The notes: a model not told the origin generated them from the letters alone. 49,441 nt of DNA from Candidatus Rokuibacteriota bacterium (GCA_016188005.1 JACPIQ010000109.1:1-49441), one strand, 5' to 3'; shown: positions 1 through 7,446, numbered from the stretch's first letter. Numbers and translations: made by a program.

Positions 1-928
1 CTACCAGGTCCTGCTCGCGAAGGAGGCGGCCTGACGCAGACCCAGTTTCATAGGAAACGTGCGCCCCGTCCTCGCGGACGGATTGGCCGGGCTGATCCGG
101 GTCCGCCAGCGCCGATGCATCGACATGGACCACCACCTGGTACCGCTCTCCCGGGGCGCCGGGATCGAGCCCCTGGTGGAGGGCCGTCTCCGCGAGCAGG
201 GCCAGCGCGTCTGCCTGCTGCTGGGCCGTGGTCGGGCGATCCTCGATCGGGTCAGCCAGGCGGGTGGCCGCCTCCACACCTCGAGTCCGCTGGTACAGCG
301 CCTCACGGGCCGCGTCCAGCGCCCGCAGGAACAGGGTCCCCACCTCGGGCGTGAGCCGCCCGCGCAGCACCACCATGCCGTCCTCGTCCTGGTGGACGTG
401 AAGCGCCCGGCTCGCGTGCTGCCGCGCGGTCTCCCGCGCCTCGGCCTGCCGATCCACCCGCCGCCAGCCCCACACGATCTGCTCGACATGCGCGGCCGGG
501 CCGGCCCGCCCCACCCCCAGCAGCCGCGCTTCGGTCTCCGGCGTGGCCACGCGGGCCAGGGCCCGGACCTTGGCGTACGACAGCTCCCCGCGGGCGAGGG
601 CCTGGGCCAGCAGCGGCAGCGTCCCCAGGGCGCGCGCCACCCGCACCCTCTCCCGGGCCGCCCCGAGATCGAGCCCGACGCGCCAGATCAGCCAGGCGGC
701 GCAGAGGCGGAACCCGCTGTTCCAGCCGCCCCGGGCGTCGAAGTCGCGGATCAGATCGAGCAGCCGGGCGGTGGCGGCCTCGAGATGCGCCGACAACTCG
801 GCGATCTCGTCGCCCAGCTGGTCCAGCTCCGCGACGGGCTCGAGCGTGGCAGGAATGTCGGGCGAGTGGATCTCCCTGGTGAGCCTCCCTTTTCTTGGGA
901 CGACTCTACACCCCGATTTCGGAGCCAC
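1..928 (-). CDS. DUF222/13E12-type HNH endonuclease family protein, partial (C-terminus outside window)
   Basis: An open minus-strand frame runs off the left edge without a stop. It encodes a helical segment (EPVAELDQLGDEIAEL, then GELSYAKVRALARVATPETEA) and an ALHVHQDEDGMVVLRGRL stretch, typical of the DUF222 domain. In this family that domain precedes a C-terminal HNH nuclease domain, which would lie beyond position 1. Family members are common in actinobacteria and some uncultivated phyla, often in many copies, and are usually read as HNH nuclease-like proteins of unknown role. The start is unresolved. The frame has a GTG at 928, but the purine-rich AAAAGGGAGG at about 884-893 would suit a start nearer 870, where no ATG or GTG exists in frame. 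The family call is strong; the start is not. Confidence 0.7.
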   Translation of the reverse strand, partial: MAPKSGCRVVPRKGRLTREIHSPDIPATLEPVAELDQLGDEIAELSAHLEAATARLLDLIRDFDARGGWNSGFRLCAAWLIWRVGLDLGAARERVRVARALGTLPLLAQALARGELSYAKVRALARVATPETEARLLGVGRAGPAAHVEQIVWGWRRVDRQAEARETARQHASRALHVHQDEDGMVVLRGRLTPEVGTLFLRALDAAREALYQRTRGVEAATRLADPIEDRPTTAQQQADALALLAETALHQGLDPGAPGERYQVVVHVDASALADPDQPGQSVREDGAHVSYETGSASGRLLREQDLV

Positions 929-1129
929 CCGGGAGCCTCCAGGGCGATTCCGGGACCAGCGACGATTTTCGGTACATTCGCTCCCGGCCGCCCATCACCG
1001 GGCCTTTGCGGCCCGCTGGGCCGGCATCCGCCGAGCGCAGCCGATCCGCGGCCATGCCTCGCGGGCGAGGCTGTCAAGCCAAAAGTGCAGACGGCGTCCC
1101 GCCCCACGCGCTCTGGTTGCTGATGCCGC

Positions 1130-1242
1130 GCCATCGGGGGCGACGGATAAGCGGCGGGAGGAACCGTGAGCGTGCTCGCGGGGCCGCCCGTCCGCTCCAG
1201 CCGCGCCCGCTTACGGCCGTCGGCTGCAGCCGGTTGTTCGCC
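1130..1242 (-). repeat. attC-like cassette recombination site C (composite)
   Basis: Read on the minus strand, this begins with GAACAACCGGCTGCAGCCGA, resembling the R''/L'' half of an integron attC. It continues into the same core as the other copies (GGCTGGAGCGGACGGG ... CCGCGAGC/GCTCACGG ... CCGCCGCTTATCCG) and ends near GATGGC, a degenerate GTTRRRY. It lies 7 bp past the stop of the 71-residue antitoxin, where an attC is expected. Two L''-like blocks are present, suggesting a fused or partly deleted double site. The flank at 929-1129 shows no gene. Confidence 0.5.
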
Positions 1243-1249
1243 GGGTCAC

Positions 1250-1465
1250 TCACCGCGGAACGGGCGTGAGGCTGAACACGCGCGCGTGGCGGGCTGCCGC
1301 TTGAATGTCTCCACTCCGCAGGGCCTCACGAACGGCATCGAGCTTGCGCGCGTCATCCAGCGAGAGATACGGCGACCAACCGTCGCCCGCTTCGATCAAC
1401 TCCACATCCACCTCTGCCGCGTACGGGCCCTCGCGGACCAACGTGGTATGGCGTCTCCTGTTCAT
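1250..1465 (-). CDS. Small antitoxin-like protein (71 aa)
   Basis: This 71-residue acidic protein (AEVDVELIEAGDGWSPYLSL near the N-terminus, LDAVREALRSGDI in the middle) has the look of antitoxins paired with DUF4258-type or RelE-like toxins. Its ATG overlaps the stop of the preceding gene in an ATGA junction, which implies translational coupling. A strong ribosome-binding site (GGAGGAGG) lies just upstream, inside the partner gene. The partner is frameshifted, so the module may now be an orphan antitoxin. The gene ends 7 bp before an attC-like repeat, consistent with being the last gene of a cassette. The function is assigned from size, acidity and pairing, not from a diagnostic motif. Confidence 0.55.
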   Translation of the reverse strand: MNRRRHTTLVREGPYAAEVDVELIEAGDGWSPYLSLDDARKLDAVREALRSGDIQAAARHARVFSLTPVPR

Positions 1466-1790
1466 CGCCTCCTCCGAAGGAAATCGTCGGCCCAGCGAGC
1501 CGGATCAGGCCGATAGGCAGTGACCACCACTGCCGCCGACGTCTGCCCTCTCGGGATCCCCGGACGACGTGGATCGGGCCGCCGCTGCGATCCCTGGAAC
1601 TTCGGAGCCCGGCGACGCCGAGCCTCACGCCGCCCTTCCCGGCGACGACGTCTTCGTAGCCGTCTTTGCACTCGACGTCCAGGAGGTCCACCCCGCGACG
1701 AATTGCCTCTGCAGCGAGGCGTTCAACGATGCTCTCGTGGCTGGGGCGCATCGCCCTATGTTCTCCAGGCGTCAGCCGTCGAGCCGCCAT
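1462..1790 (-). pseudogene. DUF4258-like toxin, frameshifted
   Basis: The N-terminal part (SHESIVERLAAEAIRRGVDL ... SGGPIHVV) and the C-terminal part (GIPRGQTSAAVVVTAYRPD, ARWADDFLRRRR) lie in different frames. The second matches the usual C-terminus of DUF4258 proteins (VVTAYxPDPxxW). Restoring one base in the C-run at 1558-1561 (a G-run on the coding strand) would join them into one product of about 110 residues. The proposed ATG at 1790 follows GAGGAA and overlaps the end of the upstream gene; an alternative ATG is at 1751. The single-base loss in a homopolymer may be a genuine mutation or an assembly error. The DUF4258 assignment rests mainly on the C-terminal motif. Confidence 0.5.
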
Positions 1791-2218
1791 GCCGCTTCCT
1801 CGAAGCGCCGCCGCCACTTCACGCTCAGCTTCTTGTCATCAGCCAGGGCGTTGAGGGCATCGCGCGCGAGGGGCGCGGGAAGCCCCACGAGCGCTCGTAG
1901 CACCTCGTTCAGGTACGTCCGAGTCGCTGGCGACGATCGGACGCGACAGAACTCGGCCTTCAGCGCACCAGCCGCTGCCTCCGATGGAAAGAACGAGACG
2001 GCGCGCACCAGGACGGTCATACGCGTCAAGTCGCCTCGATGAACCTGCATGAGCCCGAGGAGGAAGACGCCCGCCTCCTCTCGCTCCCTGGCCATCGTCC
2101 CGAGGAGGTTCCACGCGTCGCCGGCGCGGCCCACATCAAGGCTCATGGCCTGGCGTAGGATCGGTTCGATCGGCCACGTCCTGAGATCGAGCTCCGGCAC
2201 CGTTCGTGTTCGTCTCAT
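1772..2218 (-). CDS. Hypothetical protein (148 aa), first gene of a three-gene cassette
   Basis: A 148-residue helical protein (MSLDVGRAGDAWNLLGTMA; LVRAVSFFPSEAAAGALKAE; ARDALNALADDKKLSVKWRR) with no recognised domain. The spacing of hydrophobic and Leu/Ala residues suggests stacked helices of the HEAT type, but this is only an impression. The ATG at 2218 is preceded by GAGGCG. Its 3' end overlaps the start of the DUF4258-like gene, so the two are coupled. Position between two attC-like repeats and linkage to a toxin/antitoxin pair suggest it travels as part of an integron cassette. It might be an accessory antitoxin or an unrelated passenger. Confidence 0.5.
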   Translation of the reverse strand: MRRTRTVPELDLRTWPIEPILRQAMSLDVGRAGDAWNLLGTMAREREEAGVFLLGLMQVHRGDLTRMTVLVRAVSFFPSEAAAGALKAEFCRVRSSPATRTYLNEVLRALVGLPAPLARDALNALADDKKLSVKWRRRFEEAAWRLDG

Positions 2219-2251
2219 CGCCTCGTCGCTTCGTGTCCCCTGAGTCTGACG

Positions 2252-2295
2252 CGGCGGTTCAGCCGCCCCAGCGAGCGGAGCGAGCGGTGCTCGGC
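2252..2295 (-). repeat. Degenerate attC-like or inverted-repeat element D
   Basis: This contains GGCGGTTCAGCCGCC and GAGCGGAGCGAGCGGTGCTC next to GGCTGCAACCGG, giving overlapping inverted repeats. On the minus strand GGTTGCAGCCGA partly matches the L'' block of site C. It lies between the parE stop and the next cassette's first gene, where an attC is expected, but the terminal boxes are not recognisable. It may be a decayed attC or only a hairpin. Confidence 0.3.
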
Positions 2296-2307
2296 TGCAA
2301 CCGGAAG

Positions 2308-2619
2308 CTAGCGGTCAACACGTCGCTGCCAGATCCGCGGATCTCTCTTCGCGTGTATGCACGCCACGACGTGGGTACCCGTAGTGGTCGAGACGAAGTA
2401 TGCGACGTACGGGAAGCGCCGGATGCGCGCCCGCCGAGCGCTCTTGTAGATCTGCTGGAAGCTTTCGGGACTGCGCCGAATCTGCTCGAAACACACATCC
2501 ACCGCCCGAAGAAACTCCGCCCCCAGGCCGATGGCGCGTAGCTCATACCACAGCGCCGCCTGCTCGATGTCGGCTTCGGCTGCTGGCCGGACGATGAAGC
2601 GTGGCGCGTCACTCGCCAC
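2308..2619 (-). CDS. parE: RelE/ParE-family toxin
   Basis: A 103-residue protein with the ParE-family signature FIVRPAAEADIEQAALWYE at the N-terminus, a middle helix (FLRAVDVCFEQIRRSPESF) and the C-terminal strands RRFPYVAYFVS ... VVACIHAKRDPRIW. ParE toxins inhibit DNA gyrase; RelE relatives cleave ribosome-bound mRNA, and sequence alone does not separate them here. The start overlaps the last 11 bases of the upstream antitoxin gene, the usual order for this type of module. The length matches the family. The pair sits alone between attC-like repeats, a typical integron-cassette cargo that stabilises the array. Confidence 0.85.
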   Translation of the reverse strand: MASDAPRFIVRPAAEADIEQAALWYELRAIGLGAEFLRAVDVCFEQIRRSPESFQQIYKSARRARIRRFPYVAYFVSTTTGTHVVACIHAKRDPRIWQRRVDR

Positions 2620-2836
2620 GTTTCAGGCGCCCGTACAGACGGGCCCGGACCACCTCCCAGGGTTCTCCGGCATCGGGATGCTGCTCGAGATCTTCCAGCC
2701 GCCGATCCAGCTCCGCCTTCTGAGCATCGGTGAGGGAAATGTCGGCGGATTCGGGGATGCTCTCCCAGAGGTCCTCGGCCAGTTGGATGCGCTCGGCGAC
2801 CGACAGCTTGCTGAAGTCGAACTCTACGTCTCGCAT
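2609..2836 (-). CDS. Antitoxin of ParE module (addiction-module component, CHP02574/PF09720 type)
   Basis: This 75-residue protein contains the family pattern FDFSKLSVAERIQLAEDLWE followed by SIPESADISLTDAQKAELDR and a basic tail. PF09720 antitoxins bind and neutralise RelE/ParE-type toxins and usually repress their own operon. ATG 2836 was chosen over an upstream start at 2965 because the extra residues would read through the attC-like repeat and look like random translation. It overlaps the toxin start, so the pair is co-translated. About 50 bp separate it from the attC-like terminal box at 2888, a normal cassette leader length. Confidence 0.85.
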   Translation of the reverse strand: MRDVEFDFSKLSVAERIQLAEDLWESIPESADISLTDAQKAELDRRLEDLEQHPDAGEPWEVVRARLYGRLKRGE

Positions 2837-2887
2837 ACCGGCAGTGTCTCCCTCAGGGGTCTGTGTCCGCAAGCCCTTTCGATGTAC

Positions 2888-2972
2888 CGCTAACGGGGGC
2901 GGCGGATGACCAGCGGGGGGAACCGCGAGCTTGCTCGTGGGGCCGCCCGTCCGCTCCAGCCGCATGATGGGC
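2888..2972 (-). repeat. attC-like site B2 (85 bp)
   Basis: The minus strand reads from a degenerate R'' box (GCCCATC) through GGCTGGAGCGGACGGG, a central inverted repeat around CGAGCAAGCTCG and CCGCCGCCCCC to the R' box GTTAGCG, approximating GTTRRRY. It differs from the 85-bp copy at 3993-4077 at only about seven positions by eye. The imperfect stem with unpaired bases is the folded-strand structure recognised by IntI. Confidence 0.6.
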
Positions 2973-3042
2973 GGCGCGAAGCGACGCCCGCCAGGCGGAT
3001 GTCAATCCGCCGCCCCCGATGGCGCGGCGGGAAGCGTCCGCG

Positions 3043-3100
3043 CCATCGTTCAGGCTGAGCGGCCGGTGTCGAGCCGGTCCGCTCCAGCCTGTTGTTGGGC
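3043..3100 (-). repeat. attC-like site B1 (58 bp, intact R'' box)
   Basis: The minus strand begins with GCCCAAC, a perfect RYYYAAC box, then AACAGGCTGGAGCGGACCGG, a short loop and CCGGCCGCTCAGCC. The arms GGCTGGAGCGG and CCGCTCAGCC pair with the extrahelical-base asymmetry typical of attC. The 3' box is degenerate (GATGGCG). The last 17 codons of the DUF6602 gene are written in this site, as often happens for cassette genes. Confidence 0.65.
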
Positions 3101-3961
3101 GGCTACAAGTACGTTGGCGGGAGCACGCGAGTTCCACGCTGGCTCGGCAAAGTACTCGTCGACCGCCGGACTCCAGTCGCTCGGATATCGCGGAAACCGC
3201 GCCAACCCATGGAGCAGATCCGTCTTGAACACGGCCAACCCATGTTCCTGCACGTAGTGCACATGCCGCATGTCTTCTGGCTGTGCAGTGGTCGGATTCA
3301 CCGGCCGTGTCCTGAAATAGCCATGGCGGGCAACGAACACACCATGTAGATGAGTCGGCGGGCCAAGGCGGCGGGACACATCCGCCATCCTCTGCGCGAA
3401 CGCGTCGGCATCGCTGGCAACCGTACCCGCTGGCGCAAAAGCGACGACGAAACCGCGGATGGGGACCCATGTTCTCTGCTGCCGGACTGACCCGACCACG
3501 GTACCAGGGACTTGGGCGTGATACCGACGGTCGACCATGCGGCGAAGCTCCCGATTCTGCTCCAGGCAATGCTCGATCGAATCATCGGACGGAGCTTCGG
3601 CCGAGTCGGACGAACTGCGGAGACTCGCCTTGACCTCGACGTACCCGTGAACAGCCTCGAGAGGAAACACGTCGCAGGCGGTCAGGCGTGCCAAGGGGCC
3701 GCTCCGCACGGCATCATAGATGATGATGTCGAGCTGGGGCGACAGCTTGACAGTTCCATCAGCGTGATGGGCGATGAACCCAGTCGACAGGCCATACTCA
3801 GCCGGAAGGAACTCCCGCAACAACAGAATCACGGCCTGCGCCAGCGCGCGCCCTTTCTCGCCTCTGTGGCTAATGGTTGCCCGAACAGCCTCGAGTTTCG
3901 CACCGAGGGCGGCCTCTTCGAGCCGGGCCAACGTGCTGAAGTCCGGGGTCTCCATCCTCAT
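3050..3961 (-). CDS. DUF6602 domain protein, putative PD-(D/E)XK-like nuclease
   Basis: This protein of about 303 residues matches the DUF6602 pattern: an early KGRALAQAVILLLREFLPAEYG helix, a SPQLDIIIYD strand and a FPLEAVHGYVEVKAS strand. The spaced D (near residue 80 counted from the upstream GTG at 3967) and ExK (near 111-113) are the arrangement seen in PD-(D/E)XK nucleases. DUF6602 proteins occur in defence islands and integron cassettes; their activity is not established. ATG 3961 is preferred; GTG 3967 and ATG 3955 are alternatives. The gene is the only occupant of its cassette: attC-like site A lies about 30 bp upstream and site B1 overlaps its last codons. Base composition is visibly less G+C-rich than the neighbouring operons. 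Confidence 0.65.
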   Translation of the reverse strand: MRMETPDFSTLARLEEAALGAKLEAVRATISHRGEKGRALAQAVILLLREFLPAEYGLSTGFIAHHADGTVKLSPQLDIIIYDAVRSGPLARLTACDVFPLEAVHGYVEVKASLRSSSDSAEAPSDDSIEHCLEQNRELRRMVDRRYHAQVPGTVVGSVRQQRTWVPIRGFVVAFAPAGTVASDADAFAQRMADVSRRLGPPTHLHGVFVARHGYFRTRPVNPTTAQPEDMRHVHYVQEHGLAVFKTDLLHGLARFPRYPSDWSPAVDEYFAEPAWNSRAPANVLVAAQQQAGADRLDTGRSA

Positions 3962-3992
3962 AGTCACTCAGTCTCGATCGCCTCTACTGTCC

Positions 3993-4077
3993 GTCCAACG
4001 GGGGCGGCGGATGAGCGGCGGGAGGAACCGCGAGCTTGCTCGCGGGGCCGCCCGTCCGCTCCAGCCGCATGATGGGC
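3993..4077 (-). repeat. attC-like site A (85 bp, intact R' box)
   Basis: On the minus strand this starts at GCCCATC, continues through GGCTGGAGCGGACGGG and a perfect 8-bp inverted repeat (CCGCGAGC ... GCTCGCGG), and ends with GTTGGAC, a perfect GTTRRRY box where integrase would cut. The DUF6602 reading frame starts about 30 bp further on. Near-identity with site B2 is the pattern expected inside one sedentary cassette array. Confidence 0.65.
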
Positions 4078-4153
4078 GGCGCGAAGCGACGCCCGGCATG
4101 CGGATGTCAATCCGCCGCCCCCGATGGCGCGGCGCGAAGCGTCCGCGCCATCG
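4078..4153 (-). repeat. Palindromic flank shared with site B2
   Basis: This 76-bp block holds GCGGAT/ATCCGC (4-bp loop) and a perfect 10-bp inverted repeat GATGGCGCGG ... CCGCGCCATC with a 10-bp loop. It recurs almost unchanged at 2973-3049, next to the other 85-bp attC-like copy, so the repeated unit is about 160 bp rather than 85. It may be a remnant of a second, gene-less attC. Confidence 0.55.
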
Positions 4154-4539
4154 TGAGTTCGGTGGAACCAGCGAGAAACGGTGACGCAGCGCGCGCTGCA
4201 GTATAGAGGCCCGAGGGAGTTGCAGCCTGAGAGGAGGATCGGCGTGGAACGGCGGCACGTTGCGGCAGCCCGTCGCCCGGAGGGCGTCGTTGCTCTGCGG
4301 AACCGTCGAGTCGGGCCCGAAGGGGCGCAGCGCCGGCCGACAGTCAGGCAGGCCATGGGCCGAAAATCCGGTCGACCGTCCGGATGCTGTCTGCGATCAG
4401 GACGCTGGCCCGCTCCGCCACGATGTGGACACTATAAGTCCTCGTCGCGGCGGGTGCAAGGACGGGCCCGACTCGATACGGAGATGACGCTGCGCGCCGC
4501 TCGAATGTGACGCTTACGCGGTCGCCGATGGCGCGGGCG
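4154..4539. other. Non-coding stretch between cassette array and oxidoreductase operon
   Basis: About 385 bp without a convincing gene. A short minus-strand frame (VAERASVLIADSIRTVD, then a stop after PWPA) begins just after an AT-rich ACTTATAGTGTCC segment near 4430. It could be a remnant of a larger gene. No attC-like terminal box was found. Confidence 0.3.
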
Positions 4540-5454
4540 CTACGGATCGACTGCAGGGCCCCGCGCGGTCCCCTCCCCTGGCGTGCCGCGCGTCAGGGCC
4601 TCGAGCGCCCGCACCACCACCGACAGGTCCTCGGCGCCGTGGCCGCCGGCGCTGGCCGCCGCGTAGAGGCGCTCGGCCACGTCCGTCAGCGGCACCGGCG
4701 CGCCCACCGCGGCCGCCGCGTCCTGGATGAGGTGCAGGTCCTTCATGAACAGCTCGAGCTTCATCTGGGCCGGGAAGTCGCGCCGGATGATGAGCGGGCC
4801 ACGCACCTCGAGCATGCGGGAGGAGGCGGCGCCACCCGTCAGGATCTCGAACACCACGTCGGGGGCGAGGCCCGCGCGCTCCATCATGAGCAACGCCTCG
4901 GCAGCGGCCAGGGTGTTGACGGCCACCAGCAGGTTGGCGGCGAGCTTCACCACCATGGCCTGGCCGGCGGCGCCCACGTACACGCTGCGCAAGACCGTCT
5001 CGAGCACCGGCCGCCAGCGGTCGAATACCGCGCGCTCCCCGCCCAGGAGGCAGAGGCCCTCGCCGCGCTCCACCATGGCGCTGGTGCCGCTGATCGGCGC
5101 GTCGAGAAACGAGAGACCCCGGCCGGCCGTCTCGCGGGCCAGGCGCTCGGTGAGCGCGGGCGAGATCGTGCTCATCTGGATCACCGTCTGCCCGGAGGGC
5201 GCCGAGGAGAGGATCCCCGCCGGGCCGAGGATCGCCTCCTCCACGGTGCTGAGCGAGGGCAGCAGCGTGCACACTGCCTCCGAGGCCCGCGCGACCTCGG
5301 CGACCGAGCCCGCCCCCCGCCCGCCGAGCGCGGCGAGCGCCTCCACGCGCTCGGGGACGACGTCGTAGCCGACCACCGCGTGGCCCCCCGCCCGCAGGCG
5401 GGAGGCCACGGCGTGGCCGAGGAGACCGAGGCCGACCAGGCCGACGGTCGCCAT
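4540..5454 (-). CDS. NAD(P)-dependent oxidoreductase, 3-hydroxyisobutyrate dehydrogenase family
   Basis: A 304-residue beta-hydroxyacid dehydrogenase. It has an N-terminal Rossmann motif (GLGLLG, 8-13), the substrate-binding segment DAPISGT (118-124), and the catalytic lysine in GQAMVVKLAANLL (K170), all in the family order, followed by the helical C-terminal domain. The family oxidises or reduces 3-hydroxyisobutyrate, tartronate semialdehyde, glyoxylate or related beta-hydroxyacids; the substrate cannot be told from sequence. It is the last gene of the operon, 7 bp after the binding-protein gene. With the 2-hydroxyacid dehydrogenase at the other end it suggests the operon handles small hydroxy or keto acids, glyoxylate-like compounds being one option. 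Confidence 0.85.
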   Translation of the reverse strand: MATVGLVGLGLLGHAVASRLRAGGHAVVGYDVVPERVEALAALGGRGAGSVAEVARASEAVCTLLPSLSTVEEAILGPAGILSSAPSGQTVIQMSTISPALTERLARETAGRGLSFLDAPISGTSAMVERGEGLCLLGGERAVFDRWRPVLETVLRSVYVGAAGQAMVVKLAANLLVAVNTLAAAEALLMMERAGLAPDVVFEILTGGAASSRMLEVRGPLIIRRDFPAQMKLELFMKDLHLIQDAAAAVGAPVPLTDVAERLYAAASAGGHGAEDLSVVVRALEALTRGTPGEGTARGPAVDP

Positions 5455-5461
5455 CAGCCGA

Positions 5462-6700
5462 TCAGCAGGACTTGCACGGCGGGTAGTCGCGGGAGTAGAC
5501 GGGGTTCTTCAGGTACTCCTCCGCCTTGTAGGTCCAGAACTGCGACACCTTCGGGAAGGTGTGGATCACCGTGTTCTGGAGCCGCCCGCCGACCTTCTCG
5601 ACCTTGCGGACGTAGATGTTCTGGATGGGATTACCGTAGTCGTCGAAGCGCATGGGGCCGCGGGGCGCGTCCGAGAGGTCCACGCGCCGGAGCGCCGCCA
5701 GGAACTTGTCCACGCTCTCGATGTCGCCGCCCGTGGCCCCGAGCGCGGCCTTGAGCGCCACGCCGGCGACATAGGTGCCCTCGGAGTAATAGGACGGGAT
5801 CTGCTTGTACTTGGCCTCGTAGGCCTGGGCGAACTTCCGGTTGCCGGGCGTGGCCAGCGCGGCCGAGTAGTGGAGCGCGGTGACGATGCCGAGGGCCTCG
5901 TCGCCCATGCTGCGCAGCACATGCTCGTCGGTGAAGGTGCCGCCGCCGATCAGGGGCAGCCGCTGCTTGAGCCCCGCCTCGGCGTACTGCTTGGCGAAGC
6001 GGAGGGCGTCGGCGCCCGAGAACACCGCGTAGACCGCGTCCACGTCCCGCTTGAGCTGGGCCAGGTAGGGCCCGAAGTCGGCCGTGCCGAGCGGCGGCCA
6101 GAGCTTCTGCACCACCTGCCCGCCCGCCTCCTCGAAGCTCCTGTGGAAGCCCGCCGCCACCTCCCAGCCGAAGGCGAAGTCGTAGCCGATCATCGCGATC
6201 TTCTTGTACTTGAGGTTGTCGTACACCCACTTGCCGAAGGGATGGGAGGGCTGGGCGCTGGACCACCCCACCCGCACGATATAGGGACTGCGCTTGCGCT
6301 GGGTGATGTCCTCGCCGGACACGATGGGGTAGATCGCCGGCACTTTCTTCCCGTCGATGTAGGGCGCCACGGCGTAGCCCACCGCGGCGCTGAGCGGCCC
6401 GGTGACGAGATGCACGCCCTGCCCCTCGACGAGCGAGCGCGCCTTGGTCAGCCCGGTGGCGGGCTTCCCCTCGTCGTCCTCGATGATGAGCTTGATCTCG
6501 CGTCCTGCCAGCCGGTACTTCTGCTCCTCGAAGAAGAGCTCGAGGCCGTTGATCATGTCCTTGCCGTTGGCGGCGAGGGGCCCGGTCTGCGGGACGAGCA
6601 GCCCCACCTTGATGGGCCCCTTCTGGGCCCAGCTCGCCGCGGGCGCCAGCAGCAGCACACCGGCCACGAGCAGTGCGGCGATTCCCAGCATCCTTCGCAT
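5462..6700 (-). CDS. ABC transporter substrate-binding protein, LivK/Peripla_BP_6 type
   Basis: This 412-residue periplasmic binding protein has a signal peptide (MRRMLGIAALLVAGVLLLAP, cleavage after SWA). The type I binding fold follows, with IKVGLLVPQTGPLAANGKD, the hinge segment VTGPLSAAVGYAVAPY and a long C-terminal lobe ending in DYPPCKSC. In this family such proteins bind branched-chain amino acids, but many relatives bind aromatic acids, amides or short carboxylates. The gene lies downstream of livF with a 50-bp gap, which often carries its own ribosome-binding site and allows higher expression than the membrane genes. The flanking enzymes suggest a carboxylic-acid ligand rather than leucine; this is inference. 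Confidence 0.85.
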   Translation of the reverse strand: MRRMLGIAALLVAGVLLLAPAASWAQKGPIKVGLLVPQTGPLAANGKDMINGLELFFEEQKYRLAGREIKLIIEDDEGKPATGLTKARSLVEGQGVHLVTGPLSAAVGYAVAPYIDGKKVPAIYPIVSGEDITQRKRSPYIVRVGWSSAQPSHPFGKWVYDNLKYKKIAMIGYDFAFGWEVAAGFHRSFEEAGGQVVQKLWPPLGTADFGPYLAQLKRDVDAVYAVFSGADALRFAKQYAEAGLKQRLPLIGGGTFTDEHVLRSMGDEALGIVTALHYSAALATPGNRKFAQAYEAKYKQIPSYYSEGTYVAGVALKAALGATGGDIESVDKFLAALRRVDLSDAPRGPMRFDDYGNPIQNIYVRKVEKVGGRLQNTVIHTFPKVSQFWTYKAEEYLKNPVYSRDYPPCKSC

Positions 6701-6750
6701 GTCGGTCTCCTTTCGCGCCGCGTCCCGCCAGGACGCGCGGCGCCGGTGAA

Positions 6751-7446
6751 CTACAGCCCCAGGTAGCGGGACTTGACCTCCTCGTCGGCCCAGAGCGCCG
6801 CGGGCGTCCCCGAGTGGACGATGCGGCCCCGGCTCAGCACGTGGACGTGGTCGGCGATCTTGACGGCGAACGGGAGGCTCTGCTCGACCAGGAGGATGGA
6901 GAGCCCCTGCGCCTTGAGCTCGGTCAGGGCCCGGCCCACCTCGCGCACGAGGAGCGGCGCCAGCCCCTCGGTGGGCTCGTCCATCAGCAAGAGCGTCGGG
7001 TTGGTCATGAGGGCCCGGCCGATGGCGAGCATCTGCTGCTCGCCGCCGGAGAGCTTGTTCCCGCGGTGGGACAGCCGCTCGGCCAGCCGCGGGAAGAGAC
7101 CGAACACCCGCTCGACGGTCCAGCCCCCGCCCGCGCGGGCCCGGGCCGCCACGGTCAGATTCTCGAGCACGGTCAGCGACGGGAAGATCCGCCGGCCCTG
7201 GGGCACCAGCGCCATGCCCATGGCCACGATCCGGTCCGAGCCGAGCCGCGTGACCTCGGCGCCGGCGAACCTCACGCGCCCCGAGCGGGGCGGCGTGAAG
7301 CCGATGACGGAGCGGATCAGCGTGGTCTTGCCCATGCCATTGCGTCCGAGGAGGGCCACGACCTGGCCCCGGGCCACGCCGAGCGAGACACCCTGGAGGA
7401 TGTGGCTGTCCGCGTAATAGGTGTGGATGTCCTGGACCTCGAGCAT
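6751..7446 (-). CDS. livF: High-affinity branched-chain-type ABC transporter ATPase LivF
   Basis: A 231-residue ABC ATPase with Walker A GRNGMGKTT (normal LivF form), signature LSGGEQQMLAIGRAL and Walker B LLLMDEPTEGLAP, ending with the short YLGL tail seen in LivF. It pairs with LivG as the cytoplasmic motor of an HAAT-family importer. Its ATG overlaps the livG stop (TGATG), so translation is coupled. Length and motif order are standard. Confidence 0.93.
   Translation of the reverse strand: MLEVQDIHTYYADSHILQGVSLGVARGQVVALLGRNGMGKTTLIRSVIGFTPPRSGRVRFAGAEVTRLGSDRIVAMGMALVPQGRRIFPSLTVLENLTVAARARAGGGWTVERVFGLFPRLAERLSHRGNKLSGGEQQMLAIGRALMTNPTLLLMDEPTEGLAPLLVREVGRALTELKAQGLSILLVEQSLPFAVKIADHVHVLSRGRIVHSGTPAALWADEEVKSRYLGL

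Noticed and set aside
2888-4153. Calling the hairpin repeats a CRISPR array
   Set aside because: Only a few units, spaced by whole genes, with no uniform short spacers and no cas genes.
1130-4153. Calling the hairpin repeats simple REP elements
   Set aside because: Kept only as an alternative: the RYYYAAC/GTTRRRY boxes, placement at gene ends and cassette-like cargo favour attC, but REP cannot be fully excluded without a covariance search.
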